DNA from: JAGNLV01 sp964612145
GTDB taxonomy: Bacteria; Zixibacteria; MSB-5A5; GN15; FEB-12
Assembly: GCA_964612145.1 (NCBI GenBank)
Contig: CAZTBP010000001.1
Span: 186,001 to 250,000, forward strand
Length of the DNA stretch: 64,000 nucleotides
Direction: 5' to 3'
Below are positions 7,551 to 14,871 of this stretch, piece after piece. The notes beneath the pieces are model-generated. The model saw only the letters and a program-made list of their open reading frames with translations, was not told the DNA's origin and did no database searches. The position numbers and the translations under genes are program-made. Every line of letters starts with the position of its first letter. The stretch's first letter is position 1.

Positions 7551-8552
7551 ATGGAAAAATACTCGCACCGAGAACGTCTTGAACTGATCATAGCCGGTGA
7601 AGAACCCGATCGATTCGCCGCCGCCTTCTGGCGACACTTCTTTCATATGGAGCACGACGCCGAAGGCACGGCCGAGGCGATGATCGGCTTCCAGAAAAAG
7701 TTCGAGTGGGATTTTGTCAAAATCAACCCCCGGGCTGATTATCATGTCGAAGACTGGGGCTTGAAACAGGAATTCTCTCACGATGAATTCAAGAAGCACA
7801 CCAAGGGGAATTTCCCGGTAACCTCGATCGAAGACTGGGACCATATTCAGCCCAAACCGATCTCGGCTCCCGTTCTGGCCGAACATCTCAAGGTCGTCTC
7901 GATGGTGCGCAAGAGCCTGGGCAAGAACGTCCCCATAATAATGACCGTCTTCACACCGCTGGCCATTGCCGGACGGCTCATCGACGACCGTAACAAACTG
8001 GTCGAGCACCTCCGCAGCGATCCCCAGCGAATCCACCGGGCACTTCGAGCCATTACCGACACCTACAAGGTCTACGCCGCCGAACTGCGCAATGCCGGGG
8101 CGGACGGTCTGTTTTACGCTACCACCCAATGGGCCAGCAGCGACATGATCACCTGGGACGAATATAAGACGTTTGGCGTTCCGTACGATCTCGAGGTCAT
8201 ACAGGCCACCGAGGATGACGCCATTAATCTTTTTCATGTCTGCTCGAGCAATAACTACCTGAAGGAACTGGCCAGGATTGACTACAAGTGCCGGCTCTAC
8301 AACTGGGACTCCGATGACCCCACCAACGTACCGCTGGATAAGGCCTACGACCTTCTGCCCGGCAAAGTGCTGGTGGGCGGTGCTGACCGCAACGGCTGGC
8401 TGCTGCACAGCACGCCGGAGGAAATCGTCCATCAGACTCAGAAAATCAAGCAAGCCCACGATCCGGCAAGAGTGATTATCGGCCCCGGCTGTTCAGTACC
8501 GCCGGAGGTTGCTATGGATAACTTCCAGGCAATTCGGGAGAACCTCGCATGA
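7551..8552 (+). CDS. Uroporphyrinogen decarboxylase-like (URO-D family) protein
   Basis: At 333 residues, this has the size and pattern of the URO-D superfamily. Visible marks are SHRERLELIIAGEEPDR at the N-terminus, VPIIMTVFTPLAIAG in the middle, GADGLFYATTQWASS, NLFHVCSSNNY, and the end VIIGPGCSVPPEVAMDNFQAIREN. The final PGCSVPP resembles methylcobamide methyltransferases and generic URO-D-like proteins more than HemE. True heme synthesis is therefore unlikely, and a methyltransferase or decarboxylase of unknown substrate is possible. AAGGA lies six bases before the ATG. It begins a plus-strand operon: its stop overlaps the GAF gene by four bases (ATGA). Confidence 0.8.
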   Translation: MEKYSHRERLELIIAGEEPDRFAAAFWRHFFHMEHDAEGTAEAMIGFQKKFEWDFVKINPRADYHVEDWGLKQEFSHDEFKKHTKGNFPVTSIEDWDHIQPKPISAPVLAEHLKVVSMVRKSLGKNVPIIMTVFTPLAIAGRLIDDRNKLVEHLRSDPQRIHRALRAITDTYKVYAAELRNAGADGLFYATTQWASSDMITWDEYKTFGVPYDLEVIQATEDDAINLFHVCSSNNYLKELARIDYKCRLYNWDSDDPTNVPLDKAYDLLPGKVLVGGADRNGWLLHSTPEEIVHQTQKIKQAHDPARVIIGPGCSVPPEVAMDNFQAIRENLA

Positions 8553-9019
8553 CCGATGACAGGAAACATCTCATCGACACTATCCGTACTGCTATGGCAG
8601 GGAAGAACAGCGAGACCGAAGCGCTAAAAATTGCCGTTCAACTAATCGACAGCTTCTGCGAAGGCTACGACTGGACCGGCGTTTACATGATGAAGGATAA
8701 TATACTCGAGGTCGGACCGTATGTCGGACCGGAGACACCGCACAAGAAAATCGAGCTTTCCGAGGGTATCTGCGGTGCGGCCGCCCGGGAAAAGCAGTCG
8801 ATAGTTGTCGATGACGTCAACGCTGATGATCGCTTCCTGGCCTGTTCAATCACAACGAAGTCTGAAATTGTTGTCCCGCTGATGCATGGCGACGAATGTC
8901 TCGGTGAGATCGATATAGACTCGAATACCAAAGCCTATTTTGGCGATGAAGACCGCGCCATGCTCGAGTCGATTGCCGAGATCATTGTCAACAGGCTCTT
9001 GGAACTTCGCTCAAAATAA
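8549..9019 (+). CDS. GAF-domain protein of the free-methionine-R-sulfoxide reductase type
   Basis: A single GAF domain of 156 residues. GICGAAA (C75) and FLACS (C99), followed by TKSEIVVPL, match the family of free methionine-(R)-sulfoxide reductases (fRMsr/MsrC). The spacing of 24 equals that between Cys94 and Cys118 of the E. coli enzyme, as recalled. The third family cysteine, ten residues before C75, is not present. Reduction of free methionine sulfoxide is likely but not proven; a sensory GAF role is the alternative. It is translationally coupled to the URO-D-like gene (ATGA overlap). Confidence 0.75.
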   Translation: MTDDRKHLIDTIRTAMAGKNSETEALKIAVQLIDSFCEGYDWTGVYMMKDNILEVGPYVGPETPHKKIELSEGICGAAAREKQSIVVDDVNADDRFLACSITTKSEIVVPLMHGDECLGEIDIDSNTKAYFGDEDRAMLESIAEIIVNRLLELRSK

Positions 9020-9064
9020 CACGGTCCGCAGTTCGCGGATCTCCCGGTAATTCAGGAGGGAATA

Positions 9065-9223
9065 ATGTTTATTGGTTTGCTGCTGGTGGCCCTGGGCGTC
9101 TTGATGCTGCTGGACCACATGGGCGTCATTCGAGGAGATGTCTGGGATTACTTCTGGCCGCTGGCGCTTGTCGCGCTGGGATTATCCATGGTCATTAAGG
9201 ACAAAACCAACCGTCATCCGTGA
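9065..9223 (+). CDS. Small membrane protein, LiaI/LiaF-like TM region (DUF5668-like)
   Basis: A 52-residue protein with two predicted membrane segments, MFIGLLLVALGVLMLL and FWPLALVALGLSMVI. They are joined by a short loop containing DVWDYFWPL. The pattern of Gly-rich hydrophobic segment, then a Trp-Pro start to the second segment, is that of the LiaI-LiaF-like TM1/DUF5668 family. An AGGAGGG precedes the ATG. Its TGA overlaps the GTG start of the BlaI-type gene by four bases, so the two should be translated together. A role in envelope stress sensing is only suggested by family. Confidence 0.75.
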   Translation: MFIGLLLVALGVLMLLDHMGVIRGDVWDYFWPLALVALGLSMVIKDKTNRHP

Positions 9224-9546
9224 GCGAAGAAGAACGCTTCTACTTCAACCCGGCCGCGAAAGGCCTCGAGGTGTTCCTTGGTCCGACTGAGGCGGCCCTG
9301 ATGGAACTCGCCTGGGAACACGAGAGCCTCACGGTCAAACGTGCCCTGTACTTTCTCGATGACAATCGCGATCGGGCCTATACAACCGTGATGACCGTCC
9401 TGAAGAGGCTTGCAGACAAGGGCCTCCTGGTGCGTAAAAAGGCCGGTCGGGGCTATGTCTACAGCCCCGCTGTCGATCGCAAGTCCTTCTTGCGCGACCG
9501 TATCGAAACAGTCAAGGCATGTCTGAAACAAGAGTTTTCCAAATAG
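9220..9546 (+). CDS. BlaI/MecI/CopY-family transcriptional regulator
   Basis: A winged-helix protein of 108 residues. LGPTEAALMELAWE at the start, TVKRALYFLDDNRDRAYTTV in the middle and VLKRLADKGLLVRKKAGRG as recognition helix and wing match BlaI/MecI/CopY repressors. A GTG start (GTGA overlap with the previous stop) is the only one giving a full domain. Unlike bla/mec loci there is no BlaR1/MecR1 peptidase gene beside it. It probably represses its own operon, but no clear TACA-N3-TGTA-type operator was found. The downstream gene starts inside its last codons. Confidence 0.88.
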   Translation: MSEEERFYFNPAAKGLEVFLGPTEAALMELAWEHESLTVKRALYFLDDNRDRAYTTVMTVLKRLADKGLLVRKKAGRGYVYSPAVDRKSFLRDRIETVKACLKQEFSK

Positions 9547-10304
9547 CTTTCTGTCTGGGCGTTCTTCTGCTGTGCCTGTGCGCTGCCTCGACTGCTTCCG
9601 GCCAGAACAGCTTCCTTGAGATCGCCGGAGAATGCCGTTTGCCCCTGCCCTCCGGATGGCGCGTGGTCGGCCCTGCTGACTCTTACCCTGTCGCAGTTCT
9701 CAACGATCAATCGAACGCCCGGCTGCTGATATTCCGCTCCGAACTTACCGAGCCGGATCTCATTTCCAACAGCCACGATTTCCAAACCGCCATTGACCAG
9801 GTACTCGACAGCGTTGTTCTTCAGTTGCCGTATGCCACGCTGCTCACTTCGACCGGCTACTATGAAAAAAACTACGCCTGGTTTGTCGTCGAATTTAGAT
9901 CGACCGATACCGCCGCGGGCCACTCCCGGAAGCACCGGCTGGCCGGGTCACTATACCGTCACGCCGAAGGGTACCAGCTTCTTTACACGCTCTGGGGCAA
10001 AGCCCTTATTGAGGACTATTCGATGGCCGAATCCGATCTGGTTCGTATGCAACAGGGCTTTCGCTATGTCGGCCCACAGGCTGAACTGGTTTTCCCACCC
10101 GGCGAGGGAAATGACTCCCGCTGGATGGTCCTGCTACTTCTTGCTGTTGTCGTCGTGTTTTTTCTGATGCGCCGGCGGCAACAATCCCGTCCCGATAGAG
10201 TCACTAACCGCGCACCGACGTGGAAATGTGAATGCGGCCGTATAAACCACATCGATGCCGAGAAGTGCCGTCGATGCGGCAAACCGAATGAGCGACCCTT
10301 TTAG
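9519..10304 (+). CDS. Membrane-anchored exported protein with C-terminal zinc ribbon
   Basis: A signal peptide (residues 8-29, FCLGVLLLCLCAASTASGQ) leads an extracytoplasmic domain of about 170 residues beginning CRLPLPSGWRVVGPADSY. A membrane helix follows (MVLLLLAVVVVFFLM, about 205-219), then a basic stretch and a four-cysteine ribbon CECGRINHIDAEKCRRCGK at the end. The ribbon should face the cytoplasm. The first domain resembles generic DUF-type exported domains that start with a PxGW motif, but no family is certain. It overlaps the BlaI-type gene by 28 bases. Its stop overlaps the convergent epimerase stop by four bases. Confidence 0.75.
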   Translation: MSETRVFQIAFCLGVLLLCLCAASTASGQNSFLEIAGECRLPLPSGWRVVGPADSYPVAVLNDQSNARLLIFRSELTEPDLISNSHDFQTAIDQVLDSVVLQLPYATLLTSTGYYEKNYAWFVVEFRSTDTAAGHSRKHRLAGSLYRHAEGYQLLYTLWGKALIEDYSMAESDLVRMQQGFRYVGPQAELVFPPGEGNDSRWMVLLLLAVVVVFFLMRRRQQSRPDRVTNRAPTWKCECGRINHIDAEKCRRCGKPNERPF

Positions 10305-10723
10305 TCGGTACGCTCCTCGAGTTCCAGCAGGACCCCATGTGCTCCAGCCGGATGGACAAAGGCAATCCGATTCCCCTCTGCCCCGATTTTCGGCGTTTCG
10401 TCTATCAGCCGCGCCCCAGCCGCTTTGAGCTCGTCGAGCCGCCGTTCGATGTCGCTGACATAGATGCAAATATGATGCAGCCCCTCGCCCCGTTTTTCGA
10501 GAAACTTCGCGACTGGACTGTCATCCGAAATCGGCGCTACCAGTTCAATCCGCCCCCCGGCATGCGCGTCTCCGCCGCCGGCGAATATGGCGACTCTTAC
10601 TTTCTGGTCCGGAACATCCGTGATCAGAGGCGAGTCGTCACCAGTCAGCATCACATACCGTGCTAACGCCGTGTCGAGGTCCTTTACGGCGATCCCAACA
10701 TGTGATACCAGCGTCTCCGACAT
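10301..10723 (-). CDS. mce: Methylmalonyl-CoA epimerase
   Basis: A 140-residue VOC/glyoxalase-fold protein. Paired beta-alpha-beta-beta-beta modules begin with VSHVGIAVKDLDTAL and GLHHICIYVSDIE; the metal-binding His residues are in SHVGIAV and LHHICI, and a Glu is in VLLELEE. The middle GGRIELVAPISDDSPVAKFLEKRGEG is typical of methylmalonyl-CoA epimerase. It converts (S)- to (R)-methylmalonyl-CoA, linking the carboxylase product to the mutase. It is the last gene of the acyl-CoA operon, with its start sharing one base with the lipoprotein stop. Spacing implies translational coupling. Confidence 0.93.
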   Translation of the reverse strand: MSETLVSHVGIAVKDLDTALARYVMLTGDDSPLITDVPDQKVRVAIFAGGGDAHAGGRIELVAPISDDSPVAKFLEKRGEGLHHICIYVSDIERRLDELKAAGARLIDETPKIGAEGNRIAFVHPAGAHGVLLELEERTD

Positions 10724-11253
10724 TAATTACCGGCCTCCTGCTCGGCGGCTTCAATTGCCTGCTGGATAAGACTGTCGTAAGCCGCCTGCTTTTCATAGGT
10801 CGAAAGGGTCGGTTTTATCCAGCGATCACCCTGCCGGTAAATCGTAATCTCATCGTCCAGCCCGGTCTGTTTCCCGGAATACCCCCGGAAATACACAACC
10901 ACCTCGGCCACTGCCGAATCCGGCTCGTATCTCGTTATCCGCTTTACCTCAAGATGTTCGACCGTATCGGTGTTGGCCATGGCAACCCGACCGTTCCCCA
11001 CATATTCATCAAACGTCATCTCGTCATGAAGGTACTCGAATTCATGCTCCCATAACCCCGATTTGTCCTGGTAGCGGGTCCGATCCAGAACGTCATTGAG
11101 CTCGATCTCAATTTGTTGTTCGAAGGTCAGTTCTTCAGAAGACTCCACCGGCTCGGTATCCGACTCCGACTGATCGCTCCCGCCGCAGCCAAAAACAAAA
11201 GCCGCAGCCAGTATAGCGGCGAACAAAAGACGCAAAGTATCAGATATTCTCAT
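10723..11253 (-). CDS. Predicted lipoprotein of unknown function
   Basis: A 176-residue protein with a lipoprotein signal: basic N-region MRISDTLR, hydrophobic core, and lipobox FVFGC with the acylated Cys near residue 22. An acidic linker (SDQSESDTEPVESSEE) follows. The rest is a small alpha+beta domain with VEHLEVKRITRYEPDSAVA and a basic C-terminal helix. No family was recognised; the layout resembles NTF2-like or Lumazine-binding-like exported domains, but this is weak. GGGGTGA precedes the ATG, which lies inside the last codons of the mutase gene (14-base overlap). Its place inside an acyl-CoA operon is odd for a lipoprotein. Confidence 0.75.
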   Translation of the reverse strand: MRISDTLRLLFAAILAAAFVFGCGGSDQSESDTEPVESSEELTFEQQIEIELNDVLDRTRYQDKSGLWEHEFEYLHDEMTFDEYVGNGRVAMANTDTVEHLEVKRITRYEPDSAVAEVVVYFRGYSGKQTGLDDEITIYRQGDRWIKPTLSTYEKQAAYDSLIQQAIEAAEQEAGN

Positions 11254-12817
11254 TATATTCACCCCAGACGTTTCGAAATACGTTGGCGATTTCACCAACT
11301 GTCACATACACTTCTACCGCCGCGATCACCGGATAGACGACATTCTCGTCCTTCTCGCAGGCCTGACGAACCGCCTTTAGCGCCTCGTCCACTTTCTGCT
11401 GATCGCGGGACTTCTTGAGTTTTGTCAGCGATTCAACCTGGTTGCGTTCCAGTTCCGGATCAACTTTGAGAATACTCGGCACTTCAAGGCTCTCCGATAC
11501 AAACTCGTTGACGCCGACCACTGTTGCTTCCTGGCTCTCCACCTTGCGCTGAAAATCATAGGCGGCATTGGCGATTTCGTCGCGGAAGAAGCGGTTCTCG
11601 ACACATGCCACCGAGCCACCCCGATGCTCGATGTCCTCCATAATCTCCCGGATCTTTTTCTCTATTTCGTCGGTGAGATACTCGACATAGTATGATCCTG
11701 CCAACGGATCGACCGTATTGGCCACGCCGGATTCATGCGCCAGAATTTGCTGCGTCCGCAACGCGATTTCCGCCGACTTTTCAGTCGGCAGCGCCAGCGC
11801 TTCGTCAAACGAATTCGTATGTAGCGATTGAGTCCCGCCGAGGACTCCGGCCAGCGCCTCGACCGTGGTCCGAACTATGTTGTTTTCCGGCTGCTGGGCT
11901 GTCAGTGTCGACCCGCCGGTCTGGGTGTGGAACCGCAGCAGCATTGACTTAGGGTTTTTCGCCCTGAACCGCTCCCTGATTATCTCGGCCCAGATTTTCC
12001 GCGCTGCACGAAACTTAGCAACTTCCTCAAACAAGTCGCTGTGAGAACAGAAGAAGAACGACAGGCGCGGCGCGAACTCATCGATATCCAGCCCCGCCTC
12101 AAGCGCTGCCTCGACATAGGCAATAGCGTTCGACAGCGTAAACGCCACTTCCTGCGCAGCCGTGGATCCCGCCTCACGGATGTGATACCCGGAAATCGAA
12201 ATGGTATTGTACCTGGGCAGGTTCTTCGCGGCAAAAGCAAAGATGTCGGTGATGATTTTCATCGAGGGTTTCGGGGGAAGGATATACGTCCCGCGCGCGA
12301 TGAACTCCTTGAGAATATCGTTCTGCACCGTCCCCATCAGCTTCTCGGTCGCCACACCCTGCTTTTTTCCGACAGCAATGTACAGCGCCAGCAATATCAC
12401 CGCTGTCGAGTTGATCGTCATCGAGGTTGAAACCTTGTCCAGCGGGATGCCGTCGAACAGCGTCTCCATGTCCTGCAGGGAATCTATTGCCACCCCGGTG
12501 CGGCCCACCTCACCCGCCGCCATTGCATCGTCGGAGTCATAGCCGATCTGCGTCGCCAGGTCAAATGCGACGGATAGCCCGGTCTGCCCCCGATCCAGCA
12601 GATACTTGAACCGCTGGTTCGTTTCCGTGGCTGTCCCAAATCCTGCATACTGCCGCATCGTCCAGAGTCGACCGCGATACATATTCGGGTAGACGCCGCG
12701 GGTGTACGGATACTCACCGGCCTGCTGCGGAAGGTCCTTATCCGATGGCGTTTGCGCGGCCGTTACGGTTATCGGGATTTCAATCCTGGATGTCGTGTAG
12801 CGCTTATCCTGAGCCAC
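11240..12817 (-). CDS. Methylmalonyl-CoA mutase large (catalytic) subunit, split type
   Basis: At 525 residues it contains the TIM-barrel substrate domain only; the B12-binding domain is absent, as in split mutases. Barrel marks are YPYTRGVYPNMY, LWTMRQYAGFGTA, SISGYHIREAGS and LRFHTQTGGSTLTAQQPENN. The two residues that read the substrate carboxylate in true methylmalonyl-CoA mutase are present as Y57 (RQYAGF) and R175 (IARGTYI). Converts (R)-methylmalonyl-CoA to succinyl-CoA using adenosylcobalamin. The GTG start shares its first base with the BCCP stop. Only one separate B12 subunit gene is in the cluster; whether it serves this protein is unknown. Confidence 0.93.
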   Translation of the reverse strand: MAQDKRYTTSRIEIPITVTAAQTPSDKDLPQQAGEYPYTRGVYPNMYRGRLWTMRQYAGFGTATETNQRFKYLLDRGQTGLSVAFDLATQIGYDSDDAMAAGEVGRTGVAIDSLQDMETLFDGIPLDKVSTSMTINSTAVILLALYIAVGKKQGVATEKLMGTVQNDILKEFIARGTYILPPKPSMKIITDIFAFAAKNLPRYNTISISGYHIREAGSTAAQEVAFTLSNAIAYVEAALEAGLDIDEFAPRLSFFFCSHSDLFEEVAKFRAARKIWAEIIRERFRAKNPKSMLLRFHTQTGGSTLTAQQPENNIVRTTVEALAGVLGGTQSLHTNSFDEALALPTEKSAEIALRTQQILAHESGVANTVDPLAGSYYVEYLTDEIEKKIREIMEDIEHRGGSVACVENRFFRDEIANAAYDFQRKVESQEATVVGVNEFVSESLEVPSILKVDPELERNQVESLTKLKKSRDQQKVDEALKAVRQACEKDENVVYPVIAAVEVYVTVGEIANVFRNVWGEYNENI

Positions 12818-13329
12818 TATTCGAACTCCAGCAGTTTATCGCTCTTCTCGACCGACTTGCCTTTCTCGACAAAAACCTCTTTGACCGTCCCCTCGCCAAC
12901 CGACTTGATTATATTCTCCATCTTCATCGCCTCGACAATCAGCAGCGGCTGCCCCTTCTTGACCGTATCGCCCGGCTGGACTTTCACCTCAAGCACCATG
13001 CCCGGCATCGCCGCTCGAAGCAGTTTATCCAACTCGGCCACGGACTTGATACCGGCTACCTTGCGGAGCTTGGCCAGGTTGAAATCCTCGATAGTCGCCG
13101 GGATCTCCATCCCTTTCATAAAGACCGTCCGCTGTGTATCATACCGACTGCCGCGCACATCAATTTCGAACGCCTGATTGTCGATCAACAGCAGCGCCCG
13201 ACTTTCGCCCAGTATCTGCGACGATACCTCGCGCTCTTTCCCGTTACAGACGATCCGCGTCTTGTGCGTGCCGTTTTCAATCGCTATATCAAACTCTTTC
13301 CCGTCGACTGTAACAAGATAGTGCCGCAT
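12817..13329 (-). CDS. Biotin carboxyl carrier subunit of acyl-CoA carboxylase
   Basis: A 170-residue protein whose last 70 residues form a biotinyl domain: AAMPGMVLEVKVQPGDTVKKG and the biotin site EAMKMEN (K136), then the mirrored GTVKEVFVEKGKSV. The first 90 residues (MRHYLVTVDGKEFDI and following) resemble the interaction domain found before the biotin domain in propionyl-CoA carboxylase alpha chains. Here biotin carboxylase and carrier are separate polypeptides. Its start overlaps the carboxylase stop by one base and its stop overlaps the mutase GTG by one base, so stoichiometric expression is expected. Confidence 0.92.
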   Translation of the reverse strand: MRHYLVTVDGKEFDIAIENGTHKTRIVCNGKEREVSSQILGESRALLLIDNQAFEIDVRGSRYDTQRTVFMKGMEIPATIEDFNLAKLRKVAGIKSVAELDKLLRAAMPGMVLEVKVQPGDTVKKGQPLLIVEAMKMENIIKSVGEGTVKEVFVEKGKSVEKSDKLLEFE

Positions 13330-14858
13330 CAGCGACTCCCTCCAAATGACCGAAGATTGTCCCGACGGTGCACTGTCACCCAGCGGGAATTCTTGCTGCC
13401 GTTTTCGTTTTGATGCCGCACTATGATCCGGCGTTCCTTGGCCGCCGTATCGAGCGCCGCCGCGATAGCCGCCTGTTCGCGGGCCTCGTCATCGAGAATC
13501 GCATAATCGTTGTCCGGGTACTCTTCGGGAAGAAACTTTGTCGAAATATCCCCGGCCCGGAATTTCTCGTTTTTCATGATCGCCCGATGAAACCCGATTG
13601 TTGTCTTTGGACCGGATACACGGTACTCCTCAAGCGCGCGCGATGTGCGGCGAATGGCCTGGTCCCGATCTTCGCCCCAGACTACCAGCTTGGCGATAAT
13701 CGGGTCATAAAAAATCGGGATCTCTGAAAATATAACCACACCGGAATCGACCCGCACCCCCGGCCCCGCCGGGATTCGATAGTTTTGCAGCGTGCCGGTC
13801 GACGGCATGAAGTTTTCTTCCGGATCCTCGGCATAGATCCGGCACTCGATCGCGTGCCCCCGCATTTCGATATCATCCTGCGAGAACCGGAGCTTCTTTC
13901 CTTCGGCGACAGCCACCTGCTCGGCCACCAGATCGATACCGGTGACCATTTCCGTTACCGGGTGCTCCACCTGGAGGCGCGTGTTGACTTCCAGGAAATA
14001 GAACGACATGTCCTCATCGACCAGGAACTCAACCGTACCCGCCCCGACATACCCGGACTGTTTCGCAATATTTACCGCCGCCGTACCCATCTTTTCCCGG
14101 AGTTCCGGGGTCATCACCGGCGAGGGCGACTCCTCGACAACCTTCTGGTGACGCCGCTGAATCGAACACTCCCGCTCACCCAGGTGGATAGCGTTGCCGT
14201 GCTGGTCACACAGTATCTGTATCTCTATGTGCCTCGGACGCGCCAGGTACTTTTCGATATACACGCGCCCGTCACCAAAGGCTGCTTTCGCCTCACGGCT
14301 CGCTCCGTCGAATGCCTCGGTAAATTCTACAGCGGACGAAACAATCCGCATACCTTTCCCCCCGCCGCCGGCTGCTGCTTTCACCAAAATCGGGAATCCG
14401 ATTTTTTCAGCCTCTTTCACGGCTGCCTCGTCAGCGATACCGTCCAGCTTTGCGCCGGGAGTTACCGGCAGCCCCGCCTTGATGGCGGTCTCACGGGCGA
14501 CCAGTTTGTCGCCGAGCATTTTGATCGTCTCGGGCTTCGGTCCGATAAAGATCAACCCGGCATCGATAACCGCCTGGGCGAAATCGCCGTTCTCGGAGAG
14601 GAACCCGTAACCGGGATGGATCGCATCCGCCCTGGAATCTATCGCCGCCTTGATGACTTTCTCGTGGACCAGGTAACTTTCGGCCGAGGGCGACGGTCCG
14701 ATATGATAGGCTTCGTCAGCAATCCGGACATGAAACGCCGATCGGTCGCAGTCGGAGTAGATCGCGACTGACTTTATATCGAGGTCGCGGCAGGCGCGCA
14801 TGACGCGTACTGCAATTTCGCCCCGGTTGGCTATGAGGATTTTTTTGATTTTTGGCAT
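13329..14858 (-). CDS. Biotin carboxylase subunit of acyl-CoA (propionyl-CoA) carboxylase
   Basis: At 509 residues this is a full biotin carboxylase with three domains: the N-terminal ILIANRGEIAVRVMRAC; ATP-grasp with glycine-rich loop KAAAGGGGKGMR and the metal site FLEVNTRLQVEHPVTE; and the C-terminal GHAIECRIYAEDPEENF. It carries out ATP-dependent carboxylation of biotin on the separate carrier encoded next. The C-terminal 40 residues (RHQNENGSKNSRWVTVH and after) exceed the AccC length and may contact the carrier. Thirteen bases separate it from the carboxyltransferase gene. With mutase and epimerase in the same operon, propionyl-CoA is the likely acceptor, though fatty-acid acetyl-CoA carboxylation cannot be excluded. 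Confidence 0.93.
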   Translation of the reverse strand: MPKIKKILIANRGEIAVRVMRACRDLDIKSVAIYSDCDRSAFHVRIADEAYHIGPSPSAESYLVHEKVIKAAIDSRADAIHPGYGFLSENGDFAQAVIDAGLIFIGPKPETIKMLGDKLVARETAIKAGLPVTPGAKLDGIADEAAVKEAEKIGFPILVKAAAGGGGKGMRIVSSAVEFTEAFDGASREAKAAFGDGRVYIEKYLARPRHIEIQILCDQHGNAIHLGERECSIQRRHQKVVEESPSPVMTPELREKMGTAAVNIAKQSGYVGAGTVEFLVDEDMSFYFLEVNTRLQVEHPVTEMVTGIDLVAEQVAVAEGKKLRFSQDDIEMRGHAIECRIYAEDPEENFMPSTGTLQNYRIPAGPGVRVDSGVVIFSEIPIFYDPIIAKLVVWGEDRDQAIRRTSRALEEYRVSGPKTTIGFHRAIMKNEKFRAGDISTKFLPEEYPDNDYAILDDEAREQAAIAAALDTAAKERRIIVRHQNENGSKNSRWVTVHRRDNLRSFGGSR

Positions 14859-14871
14859 CTCTTACGCACCC

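Noticed and set aside
7386..8459. Minus-strand open frame of 357 codons opposite the URO-D-like gene
   Set aside because: Val/Gly/Phe-rich shadow composition; the plus strand has family motifs and coupling to the GAF gene.
13785..14771. Plus-strand frame of 328 codons opposite biotin carboxylase
   Set aside because: The minus strand carries every biotin carboxylase motif.
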